DNA of 64,000 bases from Telmatactis stephensoni (lineage: Eukaryota > Cnidaria > Anthozoa > Actiniaria > Isophelliidae), in NCBI GenBank assembly GCA_029948255.1, contig JALIZF010001916.1, forward strand, positions 587,001 to 651,000, in the 5' to 3' direction. Numbering within the stretch: the stretch's first letter is position 1; each line of letters starts with the position of its first letter. The notes under the pieces are model-generated. The model saw only the letters and a list, made by a program, of their open reading frames with translations. It was not told where the DNA came from and searched no databases. Both the position numbers and the translations under genes were made by a program. Shown piece by piece: positions 37,698-49,300 of this stretch.

Positions 37698-40600
37698 ATG
37701 AAGCAAAATATGAATGGAATTGAAAAAACTATTGAAGTTGTGAAAGACAACTTTTCCTACAAGGGAATTATTTCTGACAAGCTCAATTCTATTGAGCGAG
37801 AGGTATGTGCCAATTAAATGACCATTTCGAGTACTTAAAAGTGTGTTTTTTTTATATTGATTTTGTATTTGTTTCAGGATTGTGATGATGCCTTCTATAT
37901 AGTAGACATGGCTGATGTGATCCTCAAACACAAGAAGGTACTCTTTGTGCCATATTGTTTTCAATCAGCTGATGAAAATGCTTGAATCTCATTATCTAGC
38001 TTCAAATAATGCCCATCATGTGCTCTCAACCATAATTCTATTGAAAGTCTGTCATTTAGCTGAGGAAAAAATATTCGCAAAAGCAGATATGTCTATTGCA
38101 AACAGGTTATCCCACTCTTGGGGTTACAGCTATAGAATACCCCACAGCTTCAAATAATGCCCGTCATGTGCTCTCAATCATAATTCTATTGAAAGTCTGT
38201 CATTTAGCTGAGAAAAAAATGTTCACAAGAGCAGATATGTCTATTGCAAACAGGTTATAGCCCACTCTTGGGGTTACAGCTATAGAATACTCCGCAACTT
38301 AATTTCAATAACAATAACACATATTGTTTTGCCTCATTCATAAAGAGTGATGCATATTTCTAATGTGTGTGGTATTCTGTAGTTATTCTCCCTGGGGGAA
38401 ATATACAAGCTGCATCACATGAAACTTGATTGTTTTCTTCCTCCATACCATTGCATTAAGAAGCAAAACTTTAGCACAGATTAATAACTCTAAATCTATC
38501 AACACATAAGGTGGCAGTCCAATATCGCAGAAAGTCAGACATGTTCTAGATTCTGCTTTTGTCAATCCTTAGACTGTGAAACAAAAAAACAACCTTCATG
38601 GCTTGTAACATCTAATAGTGTATTCATTTTCCAATTAAATTCACTTTTCTAATAGTGTATTCTTTTTTTTCAGTGGGTTCAATTACTTCCAAGAGTTGAA
38701 CCTTTTTATGGTATGTTTGTTTATATTCAAGTATTTGCTCTGTATTTTTTCTAACCTCAAAAATGGGGCAGAAATTCCAACAAAAAATGCAGTGCTAGAA
38801 AACTTTGGTTCATTAAATCAATAAAAATCTAAGATTCTTTCGAGTCATCACCTGCTATATCATGATCTAAACATGAAATGACTTCATAATTCCCATTCAT
38901 GTGACTGATTTACATTTAACTCGTTGGCACAGATGAGGTGAAAACAGCACAAACTATAATAAGCACCATGCTCAAGTAGATCTGCAATGATCTGGACTGT
39001 TAGGTGCCACGTGACCCTGCATAGCCAAGGGGTTACCCCACAGCACGAGGAATACTGCTGGCCAGTTTACCTAGATTTTAACTTCACCTAAATTTTATTT
39101 GGCCACATATAATTTTCCCATCATTGTTTGTTGTATCTTGATGAAGTCTTTAAAATGGTTTTCCTTTCAATGATCAAAAGTTTAGGGGGGTGGGGGCGAT
39201 TATTAATGGAAGTATGGAACTTAACAAAATATAACAAAATTTGACCTTTGTTTTTACAGCAATGAAGTGCAATGATGATCCCATGATTCTCAAGTTATTG
39301 GTTGGACTTGGACTGGGTTTTGATTGTGCAAGCAAGGTTTGTTCCCTTCAATTCATCATGTCAGTTTCTTAAGAGCAATCTCATTTTAAAATAGCTTAAT
39401 AACTTGTGCTTATTAATTTTGCTTGTTATTTTGCAGACTGAAATTCAGACTATCTTGGGCATGGGTGTCAGTCCATCCAAAATAGTCTATGCAAATCCTT
39501 GCAAGCAGGCTTCTCATTTCAGGTACATAGATATTGAACCATAATGATTATTAGTGATTAAGCTTAATTTTGGCAATGATGAATGGTAACTTGCCCTCTA
39601 TTAACACCGTTATGATTAGAGCTGTTTACCTCCTGACTGAGCCCTATTCTCAATATTCAGCATTCACACTGAATAAATATATATGTTGATTAATTTCCTA
39701 TGGCATTATTTATTTAGATTTGCAGCTCAGCATAATGTTTCCATGACAACATTTGACAATGAAATGGAACTGCACAAAGCTAAGAAGCTTTACCCAACAG
39801 CAAAGTAAGTCATGTGAGATGATAATTGTGTGTTTATTTGGTTTTCTTTGCTAACTGTGTGTTGGTATTTAGGTTGATCTTGCGCATTCGTACTGATGAC
39901 TCCAAATCTCTGTGCCAGGTAGGTGGCCTGAATCACTATCTATAAAGCTTTATAATACATTCTTAGATAAGTTGTCATCACTGAATTAGATTCACCACTT
40001 GGTTGCACATTGGCTTCATAAATATTGTATATATTGAAGAAACAAAGCAATACCATAATTGAAATAGATATTTGAAAGTTTCTATTACTCTTTTCAGCTT
40101 GGCATTAAGTATGGTGCACCATTGAAACAGTGTCGTCACCTTCTCAAAGTTGCACAAGACCTTGGACTGAATGTTGTTGGAGTCAGGTACACTTGCTTTG
40201 ATTTCACACAAAATATTATTACTAAAAACTTACCATTAATAAATATTGTTGTGTAATTCAATTCACAGTTTCCACGTTGGTAGTGGATGTTATGATGCTT
40301 ATGCCTTTGCCGACAGCTGTTCTTTCAGCTCGCAGTGTCTTTGACTTAGCTGTAAGTAGTTATCACCATTTAGCTGTGCTATGATTAAACAGAAATTAAA
40401 CTATCTGGAATTTTTATCTTCTAGGGTCAGTATGGGTTTGACTTCAAATTATTGGACATTGGAGGTGGTTTTCCAGGCACTCCAAATGCCCCCATTACCT
40501 TTGAAGAAGTAAGTTTACTTTCACCCTTCTAAACCATTTTCCTCATCCCTGTAGGTCTATAATTATTTCATATTGTTTGATAGGTTTGCAATATTTTGAA

Positions 40601-42616
40601 TCCATTGTTTGAAGAACATTTCCCTGCCAGCTCTGGAGTGCGTATCATTGGTGAACCAGGTCGCTTTTACAGTGCGTCTGCCCTCACTCTGGCCGTCAAT
40701 GTGTTTGCTAAACGTGAGGTACCCTACAATCAGCTTCAAGACACTGAGAAAGAGAAGCTCACTAATTCTGGCTGCCCAAAGGAAGACCAGATGGTAAGAG
40801 TTGTATTAGAGGAACACCACTTTGTCTGTCATAGGCTGAAAAGGTTATAATAAGAATGATTGTTTACATCTGTGCCCCATCACCTGAAGGTGATATTCCA
40901 GGTGGAACTGTGCACCCTTTACCCCTTTATTTCATTGGTGCTCCATTTTTAGAGCAATAAAGCCATTCTTTTCTCATGGCTGAAAGCATTTGCAGCGAGC
41001 TAGTGAGTACTTGTCTTTCTACCACAGTTCAATCTCCAATTCTTGTGACTTGTATAGCCAATTTTCTTTAGTCCAGTCAATTATCTTGTCAAGTGCTGCT
41101 TATCACAGGATATTGGCACAGTATGTAATTGATTAAATTTGAGCAAGTACTTGCAGCAAGCAAAAAGTACAATACTCACTACAACTAAAAAAGTACACAC
41201 TATCCCGCTGCAAATGCTTTCAGCAATGAGTAGAGAATGGACTTTGGAAGCTATGCTGAGCTAAACAGTTACTCCATGAAATGTCTAGCATTTTTGAACA
41301 ATGAATGTGTATTTACATTGCAGGGATACATGTACTATGTCAACGATGGGGTGTATGGATCCTTTAATTGCTTGGTGTTTGATCACGCTACAGTAGTTCC
41401 TAAAACTCTAAAAGAAAGCAGTGGAGATCTGGTATACCCTTCTAGTATCTGGGGACCTACTTGTGACTCCATGGACTGTATCACCAAGAACGTGGCCTTA
41501 CCTAAGGTAATACTCATAGCATGCCTTGTCCAGTGTCCTAACTATGGCCTACCTAAAAGTAGGACCAGCTAATCAGCACTCAGCACCGCTATGTACACGG
41601 ACAGACCTTGCCATTTGTAGAGGTGGCTGATTTAGAGACATTAGTGAGCATTTAGAGGCATTAGTGAGCAAAAGTAAATTTATAACCTGAGTATCAGGCC
41701 CTCTTGGCAGGTTGCGGGGAGGGGAGGGGGGAAGGGAGGGCCTAAGATGATTAACAAACAAGAAAGAAAAACAAAAACTAAAAATCTAGTTAAGAAAGTT
41801 AAGAAAAACACTGGTTACCGTATGATGCAAATAGTTTCATTGTAAAGAGGTCAGAGGTGGTCCATATAAGATAGTAGGAATTGTAATTAATCAATTTGTT
41901 ATAATTTTATAATTTTTAGGTTGAGGTGGGTGACTGGCTGTTTTTCAAGAACATGGGTGCCTATACTGCCTCGGCAGCTTCTACTTTCAATGGGTTTAAC
42001 AAGCCATTCAAGTACTATCTTGTCAGCCAGCAGTACTGGTAAGAATAGTACAGAAATATAATAATAACATTTGCTGTGGTTTTTGATATTCTGCGAACTC
42101 TGACCTTCAACAGTCCATTGGAATTTGGTTATTCCCTTCCACCCACCAAAACAAAACATCAAAAAATTAATACTAAAAGCTCCTAAAATCCCACATAATG
42201 CCAAATACGATCTTTAGACAATATATATTAACTATACTATAATTTTGGTATTAATGGTTCTTTATATTAGTGATTTTGTGATTCTGAGCTGGGATGTGAG
42301 GGTTCACCACAGTTGTAAGAGGAAAGAGGTGAACCGCTCCATGAAATTGAACTGAAATGAAGATGTTTAAGATTTTTGTTAGCCTGTGTACAGCCGTACC
42401 ACCCCCTCCCCACTGTGGGAAGGCTGGGAACGGCTGTATACAGACTAGTTTTTAATGGGTAAATATTCACATGATATCCATCGTTTCAGGCCTCTTTTGA
42501 AGCAGATCATGGAACCCTTCAAGTCTAACACCTTGACATCCTGCCACAAGACTTTGGAAGAGTGCAAGGGACTGACTATGTGCCAAGACCCAGTTGTCTC
42601 TGCCATTCACTGTTAG
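37698..42616 (+). CDS. ODC1: ornithine decarboxylase (one-base frameshift in exon 9)
   Basis: Fourteen exons: 37698-37802, 37878-37937, 38674-38710, 39260-39336, 39437-39522, 39718-39804, 39873-39918, 40098-40186, 40269-40351, 40425-40508, 40584-40793, 41324-41506, 41920-42038, 42490-42616. All junctions are in phase except inside exon 9, so the sum is one base over 464 codons (human ODC has 461 residues). The enzyme decarboxylates ornithine to putrescine, the first step of polyamine synthesis, as a PLP-dependent cytosolic dimer. Visible sites are FYAMKCN (PLP lysine), FHVGSG, GGGFPG and GEPGR (phosphate binding), WGPTCDSMD (catalytic cysteine and substrate aspartate) and FKNMGAYT. One extra base near 40312-40315 shifts the frame: reading on gives a TGA at once, while the next frame restores SARSVFDLA. 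Probable sequencing error, otherwise a null allele. Confidence 0.93.
37998..38293 (+). repeat. 148-bp tandem duplication in an ODC intron
   Basis: Two adjoining copies (37998-38145 and 38146-38293), each starting AGCTTCAAATAATGCCC and ending near GGGGTTACAGCTATAGAAT, differ at only about ten positions. Confidence 0.85.
42379..42449. repeat. short inverted element TTAGCCTGTGTACAGCCGT, ODC last intron
   Basis: GCCTGTGTACAGCCGT pairs with ACGGCTGTATACAGAC around a small CT-rich core. Confidence 0.6.
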
Positions 42617-43126
42617 AGCCAAGTCCATTCAGTTCACAATTGCATAGCACTAAATCATTAGAAATTCAAAATATTAAATATTATTTTATAGATAAAAATG
42701 TTTCAAAGAATATAGCAAAATGTTGAAACTATATTTGTTTAGAATTTCTTTATTTCTAGATTTTGGAACCAATCTTCATTATAAACATTTTGGTTCGTTT
42801 ATATAACATTTAAAATATATTCATTGTAATTTGCATGTAAAAATATTGATTTATTTGCTTCCTTACTAAACGTTCGATTACCTATGCCGGGTTGCTACCA
42901 TTTTTGAAGAGATAAAACATGCATGTTAGTTTTTGGATTAGAATATTGATGATATAAGATTAAACGTGGACTTGAAGGATGTATGTTTCTAGTTTGTGTC
43001 TCATTGTCAGCTTAGCCAGTCGGTTTCTTGATGTAAAGCATACCATCACAAGAAAACTTGCCCGCAGAGTAAACTCTAAAATGACCGAAACTTAGCACGC
43101 GCTTTTGGAAACATCTGGGAACTTAG

Positions 43127-43508
43127 GCCCTGTTTATATGGAGAAAAGTTTTCGAGAGAGAATGTTGGGAGTTTTGTAAAACCTGGTTCTCGAGGACATG
43201 GCAATAAGCCCAACTGCATTTTTTTCTGGAAAATTAGCGTGCGCGCGCATATCTTGTTTGAACTGTCTCGCCCAGTTATGTGTGTATGAGAAAAAGTTGT
43301 CCCGCCTCCCAGGGTTGGGCGAGATGATCGTCTCGGGTGATCGGGCCTCGAGTTGTCTCGCAAAGCCGAGACGAGTTAAATTCTTCATGTAAACGATAGG
43401 TTGAATTTTTCAAAGAAATGTATGAAAAATTTGCTCACCCAGGGAAACTCGCGGGGGGAGGGCTGTCTCGGGTACCCGAGACAACTTCTCGACATATAAA
43501 CAGGAGCC
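43127..43508. mobile_element. MITE with GGCCCTGTTTATATG ends
   Basis: GGCCCTGTTTATATGGAGAA on the left is matched by CTTCTCGACATATAAACAGGAGCC on the right with few mismatches; the interior is rich in GTCTCG and CGAGAC. About 380 bp. Confidence 0.65.
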
Positions 43509-43617
43509 GGTTGTACGAAGCATAAGTTATCCACCGGATAAGAGCTCTAAATTTTATCCGCTGAATAAGGATTTATCCGGCGAATAGCACTTATCCAGGT
43601 TTCGTACAACTGGCTCC
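43503..43617. mobile_element. MITE with GGAGCCGGTTGTACGAA ends
   Basis: GGAGCCGGTTGTACGAA pairs with TTCGTACAACTGGCTCC (one mismatch), and inner TTATCC/GGATAA blocks pair too. Its left end shares about six bases with the neighbouring element. Confidence 0.75.
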
Positions 43618-44515
43618 AGGGCATTAATCAGGGATTGGTTGGTGGGGCACCATAAGTTAATGTATCTTTGCAGACAGAGCGGTCCCGAAAACTGTGCTCT
43701 TTGAAAGAAAAGCCTCTACATCTATAATGATCCGGATCAATTTGAAAAGAAAATTAAAATGGAGAAAAACAGGAAGGTTTACAAATTTATCCACATTAGC
43801 GTACGTAGACGTACAGAATAAGAGCGTGTAATTTTGAAAAACACTGATTTACGGAAAGATTTTCCGATGATCAATGGCTTTACTGAAGTTGATGTCAAGT
43901 TATTTCTATAACGAACATTTGCTTCGATCGAAAAGTCATTTGTAATGTTTTCGATCGTTTTCTCAAACTCCTATCAAAACATTCTCTTGAAGATGATGTC
44001 AAGATGGACATCGAAAAGTCGAGTTACTGCTTTAATTCTTTTATTCACGTTAATTGAAAACTATTCGTTTTGATTCAGTACTTTGAATGATCGAGAATAA
44101 GGTTGAGAAAAAAGCATTTGTAGTGTTCAAAACTTGTATGTGCTTTGATTCGTATCTTGGATCAATCAAACGAAGACTCGCCACAATTGACCTCGCCCTG
44201 GTCATTGACGGGCCACCTGTTACCAATAGTACCTGCAGCAACAGCTCTAATTAGACATCTTTGTTCAGTCAGCATGTAGTCTATCATCGAGGTTCTTATC
44301 AGCGTGATTTACTTATTTGATTGAATTCGCAATTTAGCTAGGATTATTGGTATTTTGGGTTAGTTAGTTTTGAAATTCTAGAATGCAATCTGTCTTGGTC
44401 ACGGCCAAAGGAACGGATGATCACATGAACTCCGTCAGTTGGTCATCAACGCCTTGGGGGATCAGTTTCTACTGACTTCATTAGAGATTCAAAACCCGTA
44501 TGTGCACTGTCAGAA

Positions 44516-46288
44516 ATGGGAGCGCAACTTAAAGTTTTAATCTGTTCTTTTTCCCTAATCGTACTTGGCCTAGTCGTAACTCTAGGGGTTTACAGACTAC
44601 ACGATTCGTCATTTGTTGTGCGTATTTTTGGACGAGACACGAACGAAACGAAACCTAGAAGATTTCAGTTTCCAGATGAATACCATGTCACAGGAAGACT
44701 GCTGCTTCCTCATAGTAACATAGAGGAACCGTTTGAGGCGTGGTTCTCCCGCAAACACAATCGCAGCAGGGTCGACTACTATTATGGTAACCGGATTTAT
44801 GTTATTGTCACTTTGAAGATTGTTCTGGTACCTGTTGGCCGGTTTACAAGCAAAAATTATGCTTTGCTTGAACTAAACGTACTGGGAAAGCCTTTAGTTG
44901 TTTATGCAGTTTGTCCGAGATTTCTTCAGCTTTATTTCTATAGCTACTTTTTCCAAGATATACGATCGATTTCACACTTTTATGAAGTTCGCTTTGAGTT
45001 CTGCCTTTTCCACTCTCACTTACGGGGTATCGTCAATTTATAGCCGACTTCCGAGATACACTTCACTTGCCACATACAAAAGAATCAAGACGAGGCTACG
45101 TGGGTAAAGCTCAATCATTCGTAACAAGGCAAAAGTTTTAGCACGTAGCCTCGTTCTAAATCCTTTGTATATGGCAAGTGAAGCATATCTCGGAACTGGA
45201 CTATTGTACCGCAGGGCAGTAACCAGGGGTATTGCTGGGTTGGTGCACAACTTGTAGGTTATAAATACAGCACTGAGTATACGTGTTTTGCTTCCGCTTC
45301 TGATACCGCCTCCCGATAGAGCGCAAGCATGCACTAAAACCATGCATGAAACAACTTAGTTAGCACTCTTAGTTATACCACTGTTTCTTGAATGACCATA
45401 TCTCTGTAGGAACTGACCAGACATACCAGCTCGCTGATCTTGGTCATCATGGAGAAGCGTTCAAAATAGTTCCAATGTACGACGATAAAAAAGGCAATTA
45501 TATCGGCTGTTGGCATTTGTCTGGCAACATAAACGTACCAATTGTCATTCAACCTATAGTTCCAAACATGACTACCCTATCGGTAAGCAGCAGATCTATG
45601 AATCATTCTCAAATAATAATAGTCGTCTTTCTAAAACTCACGCATAATTAATAGTGATTCTAAAAAGAACCCAGCGATGTCGCAGAGAAACAAACCCGAA
45701 AAGACAAACATGAAAGAGAGAGAATTTTTTGCGTTTTGATTACAATCATTCCACAGCTACTTGGATTTACAATCGCACTCTTGTGTTTCCGCTTGTAGTC
45801 ATGTTTGCATTTAAAAACCAAGGTTTGATTTTGCGTCGTTAAGCCGCATCTACCCGAGCAAGTTCTCCTTAACAAGTTTCTTTGACAAGTTTTCCTGCTT
45901 GTGTGCCAAGTTTTTCTTGGCACTTTGTCATGGACAAGATAGACGACCAACAAATTGTCGACAAATTTTTTTTGTGCTCTGCGGAATACTTGTTGTCCGT
46001 CTATACGAGCAAATCTTTCAGTTCGTGACAAAAAACTGATACACTAGCTTTTCAACAAAGCAACTTGACAAAAAAAGTCAATTTTTTGTCACATCTACAC
46101 GTGCAAGTTTGCTTGTCAAGGAGAACTTGCTCACGTAGATGCAGTATCGGATTCAGGGACCGCGAAGCACCTTAAAACGTTGGGGAGGGGGGAGGGGGAG
46201 GGGGGGCATTTGAAAATAAAGTAATATAGAACCCAGTCAAAAAATATTTCAAACAGAACCAAGCAGTCCCCCAGCCCCTCCCCCCCCC

Positions 46289-46319
<31 letters not shown>

Positions 46320-49300
46320 GTCTCCGCGGTCCCTGGGATTGTCAAATTATGACTCACTAGCTCTTATTTTCCCTATAGTTCTCCAACTACGACATATATC
46401 GCGGCACGGCAACCGCAGTGTGGGAATATCGTTACATGTCGTACGGCTTACTCAACACTCATACACTATGGGTTACAAGGACAGACCCACCAAGACCTAT
46501 TCGTTATGTAATGAAAGGTTACGATAATCTATTGGCATCTTATTATGACTATTACGTGCTGGAGTATGTATCGTTTGAGAAGTGGAAACCTGATTTGAAA
46601 AAGTTCGAGTTACCTAAAGGTATGTCTGTTCTACCGCAATTGGCAATGTGCGCAAGAGCTCGTGGACATTGCCTATTCCTGCATGGGGCTCACTCTACCG
46701 CGGATTTTGCATTGAGAACGATTCTTTAAAATCAATCGCGGGAATATTTACACTGCCTATTACAGTTCATAAAAATGTAGATATCACGATACAAGAGTAG
46801 TATACAAATAGCGGTTCTGCATCAGGTGCAAGCCGGTGCGTGCGGTGCAGGGGAAGTCACGCCCCCAATAGAGGGGATGTCACGTGACGGTGCTGCAAGG
46901 GGCGTCACACAACAGCGACCAGGGAGTCACGCGCCGGCGATCCGCTTGCAGGATTGAAAACTCCATTGCGCACGCAGCAACCAAACAAATATTCCGAAGC
47001 AGAAAAACAAAAAGAAATTCTTTTCGGTGCGTCTGAGTAAGCTTCCATCACTCGTGCAACCGAGAAACAAACGTAATACTGAGAACTCCGTTGCGCAGCA
47101 ACCGAGCAACGTTTTCGGAATTTCAAAACGTGCCACACTTAAGGGACTATTGTGTTCGATTCAACCACCAGCAAAAACAATATGGTTGACTATCATGTTG
47201 AAAGAAATTCTTGGTTTGATTTGAAAAATTTGGAACGTTATAAAATCTTCAAAATACCAAAAAACAAATTCTTGAAATACTAGAGTTGGCACACTAAAAA
47301 CGATACATTTTAAAAATACTTGAGAATTAAAGACACCACCGAATGCGCACCTTTGAAACACAGTGTTTTGAAAGAAACATAATTACCGAACAAAATGATC
47401 GCGAGGGATCGCGATGTGTGTGTCTTTGAAACACAGTGTTTTGATTAACATAATTACCGAACAAAATGACCGCGAGGGATGTGTGTGCCTTTGAAACACA
47501 GTGTTTTGATTAACATAATTACCGAACAAAATGACCGCGAGGGATGTGTGTGTCTTTGAAACACAGTGTTTTGATTAACATAATTACCGAACAAAATGAC
47601 CGCGAGGGATGTGTGTGCCTTTGAAACACAGTGTTTTGATTAACATAAATACCAAACAAAATGACAGCGAGGGATGTGCGCGCCTTTGAAACACAGTTTT
47701 TCTGATAGAAACATAAATACCGAACAAAATGCACAGCGAGGGATGTGCGCGCCTTTGAAACACAGTGTTTTGAAAGAAAACCTATAAATACCGAACAAAA
47801 TGCACACTAATAGTGCCCACAAACCCACGAAGAGTCGTCATCCCCTTCCCCCCTCCCCCACCCCGACCCTTCCGGGGGAGGAGGAGGGGGGGAGGGGTCG
47901 ACAAACGCGGACGGCGAAGCCGTCCAAAGGGGAACCTCTCGTCTTGGGATCCAACACTCTCCCACGAACGCAATACTGGGAACACTCCGTTGCGCAGCAA
48001 CCGTTCGAACTGGTCCACAGGGATCCCAAACAAGATCAAATTTTATTTTATTAAGTACAACAAATACTGCCTTCAGTTCCCTCTGGCTTTATTTATTTTT
48101 ATTTTTTCTCGAAAAAGATAGTCTCTCCAGCCGGATTTGAACCGACGGCCTCAGGAACTACAGTCCCGCGCTCTAACCGACTGAGCTATGAAGAGAGTAC
48201 GTGAAAAGAATAGTATATTTTGACCATTTATTCTCAGCCTTAACAGAGTTTAGAACTACTTAGTAAGGAACAAATCAGTCTCAAAGTCATTCCTTTTATT
48301 CAAGTGATCGATTTTACAATTCACTTGATTCTTCTTGGTGGTCGTCCATGAGTTTTAATTTCTTGGTTTTTAGGGACTGTTGGTGTACAGCGTTACAGTC
48401 TGTACAGCGACAAAATTTAACTTTGGTGGTCTGAGCATTGGCTGGAAAGACGTGAGTACAAACATCACATTCGATGTATTCGTTTTCGCGGCAGTAATAT
48501 GCTTCACGCCACAAACAGCAAGGGCATTCAACCACAGGAATAGAGTAAAACTTCACAAAGTCACGGCAAACGTGACACTCTCTGGGTTCCTCGTCCAATT
48601 CGGAAAGCTCCGGTTCGGAACTCTCCTCTGGCTCTAAGCTTTCACCAACACTTTCACCGTCCGACTCGAAACTTTCTCTTTCAGAGGATTCGTCACCTGT
48701 TTCACTGTCTGTCTCATCCTCTTCCGGTTGCCTAGCAACCATATCCGCCAGCAACTTCTTATTACGGATCAGTTTCTTGTCAACACCGATCTCCGATAAT
48801 CCTTGAGTGAACGTTTTCAACCCACGAGGCACTTTAACATCTAGATTCAAAGGTAGCATGGCATACTCGATAAGCTCTGCCATGTTGGTGACGGGAATTC
48901 TTCGTTCGTGATACAGCATCTCACCATGGGAATTCCAATATAAAATACTTTTTGAAGCCGCCAGAGTATGGAGAAACGCTAGAGCTTTATCTTCTGGGAT
49001 ACTCTGGGAGAGATCCTGTAGAACTTGTTCAATATCTTCCTTGTCCCACAAGTCCTGTTCTGAGTGAATACTCCGGTCATGAGAATGCTCTGAATCGTAT
49101 TCAGTGTCAGTGGAATCGCTACGTGCTCTCTTCATGTTGCTCCCTCGAAAAATAAACGTCAAAATGAGCTTCTTCTTTTTAGATACAAATACTTATAACA
49201 AAAACAGGCTCAAAGCCGACATCAGGGGTGACATGACATCGGATACAAAACCATCGCCCCGCTGAGCAAGAATTTGTTTTTTGGTTTTGAAAGGAACGGA

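Larger units (their letters stand above)
42617..44515. other. intergenic region between ODC and the protease
   Basis: ODC 3' UTR at left, then two abutting inverted-repeat elements (43127-43617). From about 43620 to 44515 nothing is recognised. Confidence 0.5.

Noticed and set aside
47351..47800. CRISPR-like regular array
   Set aside because: Units are contiguous 65-bp minisatellite repeats without unique spacers, in a eukaryotic element.
47782..48121. Proline/arginine-rich frames in the terminal repeats on both strands
   Set aside because: They are present as mirror copies in both inverted repeats, come from G/C-rich tracts and minisatellite, and have no protein-like conservation.
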